From positions 558,001-622,000 of the forward strand of contig NZ_CP045649.1 in the NCBI RefSeq assembly GCF_009557055.1: DNA of 64,000 bases, in the 5' to 3' direction. The stretch comes from Nocardioides sp. dk884. GTDB taxonomy: Bacteria; Actinomycetota; Actinomycetes; Propionibacteriales; Nocardioidaceae. Both the position numbers and the translations under genes were made by a program. The notes beneath the pieces were generated by a model. It did not search any database. It had not been told where the DNA came from and worked only from the letters and a program-made list of their open reading frames with translations. Below, one piece after another: positions 35,685 to 43,917 of this stretch; within the stretch, counting starts at the first letter, position 1, and every line of letters starts with the position of its first letter.

Positions 35685-37316
35685 ATGACCCGTCCACCCG
35701 TGGTGCGCGCACGCACCGGCCGCTCGAGGCGGCGCTCCTGGGTCACGGCGTTGGCGCTCGGCGCCGTCGTCGCGACCACCTTCTCCGCGCTGGCCGGACC
35801 CGCGTCCGGCGAGCGCAGCAGCGCCACGAGCGCGGCGGCCGCCGACCTCGTCGTCCGCACGCCGTACGGCGCGGTGCGGGGCAGGTCCGTCGGGGGCGCC
35901 CAGGCGTTCCTCGGGCTGCCGTTCGCCAAGCCCCCGGTCTACGGGCGCATGTGGAAGGCGCCGGTCGAGCCTGCTGCGTGGCGCGGGGTCCGCGACGCCA
36001 CCGAGCAGGAGGCCGCCTGCCTGCAGTTCGAGCCCACCGGGGTCAAGAACAGCCAGCCGACCAGCCTGGACTGTCTCTATCTCGACGTCTACCGCCCCTC
36101 GCGCGTCCCGGCGGGCCGGCGGCTGCCGGTGATGGTGTTCTTCCACGGCGGGGCCGGGACCCAGGGATCGGGCGTCCTCTACGGCGGGCAGACCCTGGCC
36201 GAGCGCAACGACGTGATCGTGGTCAGCACGAACTACCGGCTCGGCGCGTCCGGCAACCTCGCGCTGCCGGGTCTCGACGCCGAGAATCCGGCCACCGGCG
36301 GAAACTTCGCCCTGCTCGACCAGGTCCAGACGCTGCGCTGGGTGCGCAAGTCGATCGGCGCCTTCGGTGGCGACCGTCGCAACGTGACCATCTTCGGCCA
36401 GTCCGCCGGGTCGCGCGCGGTCTGCAACCTCCTGGCGACGCCGCTGACTCGCGGGATGTTCCACCGGGCCGTCATGCAGAGCTCACCCTGCCTGGGCGGC
36501 GGCACCACGGCGGAGGAGGCGCACCAGCGCAGCGAGGCGTACGCCGCAGCGCTGGGCTGCCCGGCCGGCCCGGACCAGCTGCGGTGCCTGCGCCACGCCT
36601 GGCCGGCCGCGATGGTCCAGCAGTTCGCCACGAACCGCCCGGCGGCGTACGTCGGCGCGGCGGCGCTCCCGGCAGCCCCGGGGGATGCGATCGCCGGCGG
36701 TCGCTGGCACAAGGTGCCGGTGCTGATGGGCAACACCCGCTGGGAGCAGAAGCTGCAGAACCAGCAGTACGCCGCGATCGGCGCCGAGGAGTACGAGGCG
36801 ATGGTGATCGCGCAGTTCGGCGAGCAGGCCGGGCGGATGGTGCTCGAGGAGTACCCCGCCGAGGACTACGAGAAGCCGTTCTACGCCCTGGCCGCCGTGC
36901 GCACCGACGCCGGCGCCGGCTGCACGATGGACACCAACGCGCGGCTGTTCGCCGGCCAGCGGGTCCCGGTCTACCGCTACGAGTTCGACGACCCGACCAG
37001 CCCGACCCTGTTCGGGTTCCAGCCAGCCGGCACCGACATGTCCAGCGCGCACAGCGCCGAGCTGGCCTACCTGTTCGACTTCACCCTCGGCGACCGGCCG
37101 CTGAGCGCTCGCGAGCGGCGCCTGGCGCACTCGATGCAGGACTACTGGGCGGCGTTCGCGCGCACGGGACGACCGAACGCGCGAGGCGAGGTTCGCTGGC
37201 CGCGCTACACCGTGGCCGGCGACCGGGCGCTCAAGCTGGCGCCCAGGATCCGGGTGGTCACGGGGCTGCGGGAGGAGCACAACTGCGACTTCTTCGACAG
37301 CCTCCCTGACGCCTGA
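35685..37316 (+). CDS. Secreted type-B carboxylesterase, copy 3
   Basis: 543 aa. It has a twin-Arg-like basic start (GRSRRRSWVTALALG) before the hydrophobic core, so Tat export is possible but the motif is not canonical. Landmarks: LDCLYLDVYRPS, FFHGGAGTQGSG, VVVSTNYRLGASGNLALPGL and GQSAGSR with nucleophile Ser240. The acid is the Glu in GNTRWEQ and the His is in SSAHSAELAYLF. ATG 35685 has AAGGGAG about 8 nt upstream. It is divergent from copy 2. Confidence 0.88.
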   Translation: MTRPPVVRARTGRSRRRSWVTALALGAVVATTFSALAGPASGERSSATSAAAADLVVRTPYGAVRGRSVGGAQAFLGLPFAKPPVYGRMWKAPVEPAAWRGVRDATEQEAACLQFEPTGVKNSQPTSLDCLYLDVYRPSRVPAGRRLPVMVFFHGGAGTQGSGVLYGGQTLAERNDVIVVSTNYRLGASGNLALPGLDAENPATGGNFALLDQVQTLRWVRKSIGAFGGDRRNVTIFGQSAGSRAVCNLLATPLTRGMFHRAVMQSSPCLGGGTTAEEAHQRSEAYAAALGCPAGPDQLRCLRHAWPAAMVQQFATNRPAAYVGAAALPAAPGDAIAGGRWHKVPVLMGNTRWEQKLQNQQYAAIGAEEYEAMVIAQFGEQAGRMVLEEYPAEDYEKPFYALAAVRTDAGAGCTMDTNARLFAGQRVPVYRYEFDDPTSPTLFGFQPAGTDMSSAHSAELAYLFDFTLGDRPLSARERRLAHSMQDYWAAFARTGRPNARGEVRWPRYTVAGDRALKLAPRIRVVTGLREEHNCDFFDSLPDA

Positions 37317-37340
37317 GGAGGCGGGACGGGGGTCCGGCGC

Positions 37341-37925
37341 TCAGCCGGGCCCCTGCCCCGTGGTCGCCGAAGACAGCTCGACGAGGGGCACTCCCTGCGC
37401 CCAGCTGTCCAGGTGCTCGCGCAGCAACGGCGGGATCGCCCGGGCCGAACCCTCGGGGGTGACGGTCACGATCGTGATCAGGGCGCGGGCGACCACGACG
37501 TCGTCACGGGTGCGCACCATCTGGTGGACCATGTCGAAGGAGCCCCGACCGACCCGCCCCAGCCGCAGCTCGACACGGATCTCCTCGAACAACCCGACGG
37601 CGACGAGGTAGTCACACTCGGTGTGGCAGGTGACCGTCCAGAAGCCGTGCCGGTCCTTGAGCTGGTCCTGGCGCAGGCCGTTGAGCAGGAACCACTCGCT
37701 CTGCACCCGCTCCATCCAGGGGAACCACGCCGCGAAGTAGAGGATCCCCGCCGGGTCGGTGTCGGCGTAGCTCAGCCGGAAGGTCAGCGAGTGCAGGGCC
37801 GGGGTGCTGGTCGGCGTGCTGGTCGGCGAGGTGATGGCGCTCTCCTGGTCGTACGGCGCGGGCAGCGGATCCGCCTCGCGAGGCGCCAACCTAGCAATTG
37901 CTCGGGAGCCCTGCTTCCACGTCAC
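37341..37925 (-). CDS. Hotdog-fold acyl-CoA thioesterase (4-hydroxybenzoyl-CoA thioesterase type)
   Basis: 194 aa. The core after residue 45 is a 4HBT hotdog domain: LSYADTDPAGILYFAAWFPWMERVQ with catalytic-position Asp57, then EIRVELRLGRVGRGSFDMVHQM. It hydrolyses some acyl- or aroyl-CoA; the substrate is unknown. The first 44 residues are Ser/Thr/Pro-rich and not part of the fold. The GTG start at 37925 is supported because it forms a 4-bp GTGA overlap with the stop of the upstream PhoU-like gene, implying coupled translation. Confidence 0.8.
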   Translation of the reverse strand: MTWKQGSRAIARLAPREADPLPAPYDQESAITSPTSTPTSTPALHSLTFRLSYADTDPAGILYFAAWFPWMERVQSEWFLLNGLRQDQLKDRHGFWTVTCHTECDYLVAVGLFEEIRVELRLGRVGRGSFDMVHQMVRTRDDVVVARALITIVTVTPEGSARAIPPLLREHLDSWAQGVPLVELSSATTGQGPG

Positions 37926-38449
37926 GCTGCGCGGCTCGCATGGCGCGAGGCGTCGGCCAGGGCGACGGCGAGGGCGGCGCAGAGGGTCAGGGTGGCCGAG
38001 CGGTCGCCCGACCCGCGGGCGGCCACCTCGCGCAGGGCGTTGCCGCAGCTGCGGTACTCCGGCGCGAGGTCCGGGCCAAGGGCGCCGTCGCCCAGCTGGC
38101 GCAGGCGGCGGGCGCCGGCATCGAGGAGGACCGTGACCTCCATGCGTCGCGCCGGCGTCAGCGGCACCGTGTCCCCGCCGCCGACCACGTGCCGCGCCAG
38201 CAGGTCGACGAGGTCGCCGACCCGGCCGAGGTCAGCGACGAACTGCAGCTCGTCCAGGAGACGGGGCATCGGCACGCGCGGCTGGGCGCGCACGAGGTCG
38301 GTGACGACGGCACGCGTCCGGCGCCGTCCGGGCGACCCCCGCAGCACCTGGCGCGCCGCGGGCTTGTCCCCGTCGAGCACCGCGTGCAGCGTCTTCTCGA
38401 AGGCGCGGGTCGTGGAGCTGAGCAGGTCATGGAGCTCGACATCGGTCAT
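37922..38449 (-). CDS. PhoU-like domain protein
   Basis: 175 aa, all-helical by composition, without signal or membrane segments. The order LLSSTTRAFEKTLHAVL, then ADLGRVGDLVDLLARHV, resembles the PhoU helical repeat (regulator of phosphate-transport signalling), but only one PhoU unit fits and similarity is modest. No pst or pho genes are near. ATG 38449 begins the helical domain. It overlaps the thioesterase start by 4 bp. Treat the PhoU call as tentative. Confidence 0.55.
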   Translation of the reverse strand: MTDVELHDLLSSTTRAFEKTLHAVLDGDKPAARQVLRGSPGRRRTRAVVTDLVRAQPRVPMPRLLDELQFVADLGRVGDLVDLLARHVVGGGDTVPLTPARRMEVTVLLDAGARRLRQLGDGALGPDLAPEYRSCGNALREVAARGSGDRSATLTLCAALAVALADASRHASRAA

Positions 38450-38571
38450 GCGCCGATGCTGCGGCGCCGCGCGAGGCGGCGATAGGGCGCGAACCGAACC
38501 TTGACGGCGAACTGACGCGCCTTGGCGACATCTTGGCGCCTCGACCACTACCGGCCGCCCGCCGGCCTCGG

Positions 38572-38577
38572 CAGGGT
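38572..38577 (+). promoter_or_regulatory. -10-like hexamer CAGGGT before 38585
   Basis: CAGGGT, 7 nt before GTG 38585. It keeps the conserved A2 and T6 of the leaderless pattern seen elsewhere here. Confidence 0.35.
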
Positions 38578-38584
38578 GAGGGAC

Positions 38585-38863
38585 GTGAACAGCTCTCCTC
38601 GCTCGGTCCTGCTCGTCCCGGTCCACCACGCGGCATCGGGGGTGGCCACCCTGGTGCTGGCGCGCCGACCCGACGGCGTACGCACCGGGGTGGCGTTCGC
38701 CTCCGTGGCCGCGCTCGAGCGGGCCCTGGGTGTCGGGCAGCCGCGCCTCGCGATGGGCCTGTCCGCGCTCCGGGGCATGCTCGCCGAGGTCGGCGTGCAC
38801 GGCGTACAGGTCGATCCCGAGGCGATGGCGCGTCCCGCGTCGGCGCTCCCCGCCGTGTCCTGA
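38585..38863 (+). CDS. Small SAV_915-like protein of unknown function
   Basis: 92 aa, cytosolic, no metal or membrane motif. The pattern RTGVAFASVAALERALG, then ALRGMLAEVGVHGVQVDP, matches small actinobacterial proteins of the SAV_915 type, whose function is unknown. I chose GTG 38585 (leaderless pattern) over an upstream ATG at 38522, whose extra 21 residues do not look conserved. The end converges on the fusion gene with 12 bp between stops. Confidence 0.6.
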   Translation: MNSSPRSVLLVPVHHAASGVATLVLARRPDGVRTGVAFASVAALERALGVGQPRLAMGLSALRGMLAEVGVHGVQVDPEAMARPASALPAVS

Positions 38864-38875
38864 GCGCGGTGGGCG

Positions 38876-41719
38876 TCAGCTCCCGACGCGGTCCGGGGCG
38901 GGGCGCAGCGAGGCCTGGCGGCGCAGGTCCAGCGGCGAGGGGCGGCGGTCCAGCCGCTCGTGCAGGATCCGGGCGGCGTCGGCGGCGCGGCCGTCGTTGA
39001 CCAGGCAGAGCAGCAGCGTCTCCTCGACCACCTCGCGCTGAGCGGCGGAGCCGCCGACGCGGACCAGTGCGGGCAGCACGTCCTCGATCAGCTGCGCGGC
39101 CCGACCCCACTGCGCCTCGGCGGCGGCGCCGAGGGCGTCGCAGACGGTCGCGACGGTGCCGCGCAGCACCGCGTCGGAGGAGCGGCGGCACTGGCGCGCG
39201 AGCGCGTCGAGCCGGGCGGTCTCGCCGGCGGCGGCCAGACCGATGGCGGCGTGCAGGGCCACGAACGGCGTCTGCGGGCGGGTCAGGAGTGCCGCGTCGA
39301 CGGCCGCCAGCACCGGCTCGACCGGCGGGGGCGCGGTCTCGCCGGCGAACACCGCCGGCGCGCCCGGCAGCGCCGCAGCCACGGCGCCGTCCCAGTCGGT
39401 GGTGGTCACCCGCCAGCGCCACAGCAGCGAGGCGGAGTCGATCAGCGCCCGGACACCGCAGACCTCCGGCGGCGCGAGCTGGGAGTAGTAGCGACGGCGC
39501 ACCGCCTCGGTGTCGCCGATCGCGAGCTCGTGCAGCGCGGCGTGCCAGGAGAAGTGCGCCCGGTGGCTGGCGCCGCGGCCGCTCTCCGCGACCCAGTGGT
39601 CCAGCCAGACCCGGCCGGGCTCGTGCTGGCCGGTCTCGTAGAGCACGTGGGTCTGGGCGTGCACGGCGTGCCCGGAGGACGGCTCGCACGAGAGTGCGGA
39701 CTCCGCCAGCAGCCCGGCCTCCTCGAAGCGACCCTGGTCCTGGCGGGTGAAGGCGAGCAGCGAGATGTACCACCAGTGGTCGCCGTACGCCGGGGCCAGG
39801 CCCTCGACGAGGTCCCACGCCTCCTGCTGCACGTCGGTGACCCCGGAGAACGCGATGGTCGGGACGGCGGCGGAGACCGCGAGCACGTCGCGGGGGTGGG
39901 CGGCGATGTGGTTCATCAGCGCCTCGGCGCCGGTGCGCCGCACGTCCTTGACACGCAGCCCGACCACGTCGACGAGGCTGCGCTCGCGCTCGTCGCCGCG
40001 CTGGCGCACGGCCTTGCGGGCGGCGTCCAGCGAGGCCTTCACGTCGGCGTCGGCGCCGGCCTCGTGGCCGAGCATCGCCAGCGCCGCGTGGCCCAGCGCG
40101 AACCCGGGGTCGAGCTCGGTGGCCTGGCGCAGCAGGGCCTCGGCGCCGTCCTGCAGGCGCATCACCCGCTCCAGCCCGGCGTTGTACGCCGCAGCCGCCT
40201 CGGTGGTGGTCGACAGCGGCAGGCCCAGCGGGTCGCGCGGACGGGCCACCGGGTGGTGCCCGCCGACCAGGCGCCCGTCGGCCAACCGGCGGGGGAGCGG
40301 GGCGACGGCGTCGAGCACGTCGCGGGCGACCGCGGCCGCCTGGACCCGGATCTCCGGCACCGCCGTGGTCTCCCACAGCTCGCCGCGCCGCAGCGCGCCC
40401 AGCGTCCACAACGGGGCGTCGACCTCACCGTCCGAGGCGAGCAGGCGACCCTCGCGGGTGCGCACGCCGAGCCCGCCGACGTCGGCGGTGGCCAGCGACG
40501 CGCCCCCGCGCTCGCGCAGCAGGTCGTCGATGACGGGGTTGCCCAGCAGCCGCAGGTCGGTCTGCGGCCCGGTGCAGTTGACCACCCAGCCGACCTCGCG
40601 GCAGGTGCCGTCGGACAGCGTCACCCGCAACCCGCCGGCGGGCAGCGGCTCGGCGTCGACGACCCGCGCGCTGGCCAGCTGCAGGCGCCGGTCCTCGCGC
40701 AGGCCGGCGATCCGGGCGGTGCTGGTGGGGGCCATGCGGTGGCGGTGGATGTTCCAGCGTCCGGCGTCCTCGGCGAGGAAGCGCAGCTTGTCCTCGTCGC
40801 TGAAGCGGCTCCACAGCTCCTGCACGCGGAAGCGCAGGCCGTCGATCGCGGGGCGCCAGTCACCGGTGGTGGCCGCGACCTCCGCGACGTGGCGCTCGAC
40901 CTCGACGCGGACCTCCTCGAGGGTGCTGCCCCAGTCGGAGATGTCCGGGATCGCCGCGAGCAGCGGGCGCGGCGCGTGCGGGCGGGGGAGCTCGCCGCTG
41001 CGCGAGATCGCGTGCACGACCCGGTCCGGGCGGTTGCGCTCGTCGGTCAGGGAGAACGCGACGTCGACCATGGTCAGCCCGGCGCCCACCAGCAGCACCT
41101 CGGGCAGGCCCGCGCGGTCGCGGCGTACGACGTCGAGCGCGCCGGGCGCCCACGGATCGGGGACGAAGAAGGCGGACGCCGCCAGGGAGGGCGGCGCCCA
41201 GGAGTGGCCGGCCGCGGGCAGGCCGGGCGCGATCACCGCGGCGTCGGCGGCGACCTCCGCGCCGTCCGCAGTGCGCAGCGCGACCCCGGTCCCGGTGCGG
41301 CGCACGCCGACGACCTGCTTGCGCACGTGGCGTACGCCGACCTCGCCCAGCGCGCCCCGCAGCGCCTCCTCCAGGGTGTCGTCCAGGTAGCGCGACCACT
41401 GACGCCGCGGCGCGAAGTCGTAGGGGTCGGTGGTGGCGTCGGGGTCCTCGCGGTGGCGCCAGGCCACGAAGTGGCCGGGGTCCTCCGGCAGCGCCGTCAT
41501 GCCGGAGGCGGGCACGTTGAGCAGGTGCTGGTCGTCGGTCGTGCCGAAGGCGACGCCGCGCGCACGGTGGTCGGCCGGGTCGATCAGGACGATGTCGACG
41601 CCGGTGCTGCGCCGCGCGGCGGTGCGGGTGAGGTGGAGGGCGACGAGCGACCCGGCGGCACCGGCGCCCACGATCGCGACGGTCGGTCGGTGGGTGCGGG
41701 AGCGGCGCGGGTCAGCCAT
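38876..41719 (-). CDS. FAD-NAD(P)-binding domain fused to a TTC38-like TPR domain, 947 aa
   Basis: Two domains in one chain. Residues 1 to about 480: FAD-NAD(P)-binding fold (PF13454 type) with dinucleotide loop VAIVGAGAAGSLVAL, the ARGVAFGTTDDQHLLNVPASGM block, a second Rossmann stretch VLLVGAGLTMVDVAFSL, and VVNCTGPQTDLRLLG. Residues about 515-930: a helical repeat array very like tetratricopeptide protein 38 (LLRQATELDPGFALGHAALA, YGDHWWYISLLAFTRQDQG, HFSWHAALHELAIGDTEAVR). No frameshift or stop lies between. The first domain looks like a redox enzyme or acyl/peptide-modifying flavoprotein; neither substrate nor role of the fusion is known to me. The start at ATG 41719 follows an AT-rich inverted repeat. 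No partner genes are adjacent. Confidence 0.85.
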   Translation of the reverse strand: MADPRRSRTHRPTVAIVGAGAAGSLVALHLTRTAARRSTGVDIVLIDPADHRARGVAFGTTDDQHLLNVPASGMTALPEDPGHFVAWRHREDPDATTDPYDFAPRRQWSRYLDDTLEEALRGALGEVGVRHVRKQVVGVRRTGTGVALRTADGAEVAADAAVIAPGLPAAGHSWAPPSLAASAFFVPDPWAPGALDVVRRDRAGLPEVLLVGAGLTMVDVAFSLTDERNRPDRVVHAISRSGELPRPHAPRPLLAAIPDISDWGSTLEEVRVEVERHVAEVAATTGDWRPAIDGLRFRVQELWSRFSDEDKLRFLAEDAGRWNIHRHRMAPTSTARIAGLREDRRLQLASARVVDAEPLPAGGLRVTLSDGTCREVGWVVNCTGPQTDLRLLGNPVIDDLLRERGGASLATADVGGLGVRTREGRLLASDGEVDAPLWTLGALRRGELWETTAVPEIRVQAAAVARDVLDAVAPLPRRLADGRLVGGHHPVARPRDPLGLPLSTTTEAAAAYNAGLERVMRLQDGAEALLRQATELDPGFALGHAALAMLGHEAGADADVKASLDAARKAVRQRGDERERSLVDVVGLRVKDVRRTGAEALMNHIAAHPRDVLAVSAAVPTIAFSGVTDVQQEAWDLVEGLAPAYGDHWWYISLLAFTRQDQGRFEEAGLLAESALSCEPSSGHAVHAQTHVLYETGQHEPGRVWLDHWVAESGRGASHRAHFSWHAALHELAIGDTEAVRRRYYSQLAPPEVCGVRALIDSASLLWRWRVTTTDWDGAVAAALPGAPAVFAGETAPPPVEPVLAAVDAALLTRPQTPFVALHAAIGLAAAGETARLDALARQCRRSSDAVLRGTVATVCDALGAAAEAQWGRAAQLIEDVLPALVRVGGSAAQREVVEETLLLCLVNDGRAADAARILHERLDRRPSPLDLRRQASLRPAPDRVGS

Positions 41720-41743
41720 GTCGCGTAGTCCGTTCTAGTCGAT

Positions 41744-41769
41744 TAATCTGCAAGACATTGGACAGATTA
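41744..41769. promoter_or_regulatory. Inverted repeat TAATCTG-N12-CAGATTA before the fusion gene
   Basis: Perfect 7-bp arms with a 12-bp spacer, 24 bp before the ATG, in an AT-rich patch. It is a probable operator or promoter-overlapping site. The regulator is unknown and no regulator gene is adjacent. Confidence 0.45.
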
Positions 41770-41883
41770 GCCGGACCGGCGACGCGCACGGCATCTCCGG
41801 GGCCTGTGTCTCCTGACGCATCTGGGCAGTGTGGCACCGGGCGGGCGCCGTCGACAGGGGCTCGGGCCAGGCGCCGGAGAGCC

Positions 41884-42834
41884 TCACCGAGACGGGGTGT
41901 GGTCCTCCCACTCGGCGTTGAAGGGGGAGTCCTTGCGGGAGAGCAGCTCGCGCCGCTCCTGAGACGTCAGCGCCGCGAGCTGCTCCGCGGCGTCGGGGGC
42001 ATAGCCGGTCACCTCGGGCGCCTCGGCCAGCGGGACGACCGTCTGCACCAGGCGGTCGGCGTACACGTGCACCATCGTGAAGGCCTGATTGCCGTCGACG
42101 CCGGAGACGAAGCGGCCGGTCGGGGCGGGGTCGGAGGTGTAGCAGCTCGCCGAGGCCACCGACACCGGCACGCCGGCGAAGGTGGAGAACGTCGTGAAGT
42201 GCAGGTGCCCGCCGAGGATGCCGCGCACGTCGGTGCCGGCGATCACCTCGGCGAGCCGGTGCTGGTCGGCGAGCTCGATGATCGCGGCCGCCGCCATCAT
42301 CGGGACCGGGACCGGCGGGTGGTGCAGGGCGAGCAGGGTGCCGTGCTCCGCGGGCGTGGCCAGCACCTCGGCGAGCCAGCCCAGCTGCTCCTCGTCCAGC
42401 TCGCCGTGGTGGTAGCCGGGCACGCTCGTGTCCAGCGCGACCACCCGCAGGCCGGCCACGTCGTGCACCCGGTCCTGGGGCCGCGAGCACTCGGCGTCGT
42501 AGAGCCCGCGGGAGTACGCCGCCCGCTCGTCGTGGTTGCCCATCACCCAGACCACCTCGGCGCCGCGCCCGTCGGGCCCGACCAGCTCCGCGGCGACCGG
42601 CTCGACCAGCTCGCGCAGGCGGGCGTACGCCGCGGGCTCGCCCCGGTCGGCGAGGTCGCCGGTGAACACCAGTGCCTGCGGGACCGGGTCGAGGAGGCGC
42701 AGGCGCTCCAGGGAACGCGACAGCCCGGCCTCGGTGTCGACCACGCCGTACTGCCGCACGCCGCCGGTGAGCAGGTGCGGGTCGCTCAAGTGCGCCACGG
42801 TGTGCGTGGGGGCGGGGTGCTGGCCGAGCTGCAT
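41884..42834 (-). CDS. CpdA-like metallophosphoesterase (cyclic-nucleotide phosphodiesterase type)
   Basis: 316-aa calcineurin-like phosphoesterase. The dinuclear-metal motifs are in order: SDPH (Asp18, His20), TGDLADRG, GNHDE, a His in ALHHPP, and GGHLHF. The layout matches class III phosphodiesterases such as E. coli CpdA and mycobacterial Rv0805, which cleave 3',5'-cAMP; substrate is inferred only. The ATG 42834 start has TAGCCT 6 nt upstream. The C-terminal 40 residues are an extra helical tail. Confidence 0.82.
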   Translation of the reverse strand: MQLGQHPAPTHTVAHLSDPHLLTGGVRQYGVVDTEAGLSRSLERLRLLDPVPQALVFTGDLADRGEPAAYARLRELVEPVAAELVGPDGRGAEVVWVMGNHDERAAYSRGLYDAECSRPQDRVHDVAGLRVVALDTSVPGYHHGELDEEQLGWLAEVLATPAEHGTLLALHHPPVPVPMMAAAAIIELADQHRLAEVIAGTDVRGILGGHLHFTTFSTFAGVPVSVASASCYTSDPAPTGRFVSGVDGNQAFTMVHVYADRLVQTVVPLAEAPEVTGYAPDAAEQLAALTSQERRELLSRKDSPFNAEWEDHTPSR

Positions 42835-42840
42835 CCGCGC

Positions 42841-42846
42841 AGGCTA
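42841..42846 (-). promoter_or_regulatory. -10 hexamer TAGCCT for the leaderless phosphodiesterase gene
   Basis: TAGCCT on the minus strand, 6 nt before ATG 42834. Confidence 0.5.
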
Positions 42847-43115
42847 CGGGCGCGGCCCCGGGCGGGTGACGCTTTCGGGCGGCTTCTCCCGAGCCTGGTC
42901 GTCGCCGATCCGCCGGTCGGTGGCCACCGTGCGTTCACCGCGGTGTCGGTGCCGGCGCCTAGCGTCACGGCTGTGCCCACGTGGGGAGTCCGCCACCGGG
43001 TGCCGGCCCTGGTGGGCCCGCATCCGCTGGCCGGCGCGCGGTGTCCGGACGCCGCCTCGTGGCGCCTGCCGTCCCGCTCACGCAGCGGTTGCGGCCCGGG
43101 TCATGGCCAGCCCGG

Positions 43116-43886
43116 TCAGGCTCGCTCGAGCAGCCCGAGCCCGCGCAGGTCCTCGCGCACGGCGGCGAGGTCGGCGGACTCCACGGACGTGCACCACCGA
43201 CGGGCCCGGGCCAGCTCGTCGAGGTCCAGGTCGGCGAGTGCGGGGTCAGCGAGCAGCGCGACCACCTCGCCGCGCGCCGCGCCGTCGAAGGCAGCCAGGG
43301 TCGCGCGCAGCAGTGCCAGGACGCCTCGCCCGCTGTCGCCGTACGCCGTGCCGGCGCCGGCCACCGCGAACGCCGTCTCCCGGTCCAGCGCCGCGTCGAT
43401 CCAGGCGGCGAGCGTGGCGGGGGCGACCGGGGGACGCTCCGGCCCGCCGACCGGCAGGCGCAGGCCGAGCTCGGCGCCGGCGACCTCGTCGGCGGCCGCC
43501 AGCCAGGCGTACGTCGGGTCCTCGGCGGGCAGCACGACCTGCACGGTCGCGTCGTCGGCCAGCGCCCCCTCCGCGCGGGCCGCGTCCACGGCCGCCACCA
43601 CCCGGCGCGCGTTGCCGGCCAGGTCGCCGGGGTCGCGCAGGGTGATGACCAGGGCGCTCAGCGCCAGCCCGTTCCGCGTGCAGTACGCCGCCGGGCCGGC
43701 CACCTGACCGGCGCCGCCGGTCAGCACCACGCTGACCGGCACGCCGCCGTCCTCGCGCGACACCGACGGCAGGTCGAGGTCGCTGACGAGCAGCGACCGG
43801 GCGAGCGGGTCGTCGAGCACCGCGGGCGCGGCAGCTGTGGCGACGTCGAGCAGGGACTCCAGGGCGGCGGGCACGCGTTCGAGCAC
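43116..43886 (-). CDS. Hypothetical protein, 256 aa, Ala/Leu-rich
   Basis: I do not recognise it. It is soluble with no signal peptide. The first half contains repeated hydrophobic beta-like stretches (VPVSVVLTGGAGQVA, LALSALVITLRDPGDLAGNARRVVAAVD) that suggest a sugar/aldolase-type or transaldolase-like alpha/beta fold, but no active-site motif can be named. The C-terminal 90 residues are helical. The GTG start at 43886 has TACCGT 6 nt upstream. It is divergent from the pirin gene with only 31 bp between start codons. Confidence 0.65.
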   Translation of the reverse strand: MLERVPAALESLLDVATAAAPAVLDDPLARSLLVSDLDLPSVSREDGGVPVSVVLTGGAGQVAGPAAYCTRNGLALSALVITLRDPGDLAGNARRVVAAVDAARAEGALADDATVQVVLPAEDPTYAWLAAADEVAGAELGLRLPVGGPERPPVAPATLAAWIDAALDRETAFAVAGAGTAYGDSGRGVLALLRATLAAFDGAARGEVVALLADPALADLDLDELARARRWCTSVESADLAAVREDLRGLGLLERA

Positions 43887-43892
43887 CGGTCT

Positions 43893-43898
43893 ACGGTA
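43893..43898 (-). promoter_or_regulatory. -10 hexamer TACCGT for the leaderless gene starting at 43886
   Basis: TACCGT on the minus strand, 6 nt before GTG 43886, within the 31-bp divergent gap. Confidence 0.5.
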
Positions 43899-43905
43899 GC
43901 CGTGC

Positions 43906-43911
43906 CACGAT
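43906..43911 (+). promoter_or_regulatory. -10-like hexamer CACGAT for leaderless pirin gene
   Basis: CACGAT, 6 nt before GTG 43918. It lies 7 bp from the opposite-strand -10, so the two promoters are back to back. Confidence 0.4.
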
Positions 43912-43917
43912 GGGCCG

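Noticed and set aside
42835..43115. Short frame starting GTG at 42973 in the gap after the phosphodiesterase gene
   Set aside because: It runs antisense into the 43116-43886 gene with an Arg/Pro-biased translation; a promoter-like CCTAGCGTC nearby is not enough.
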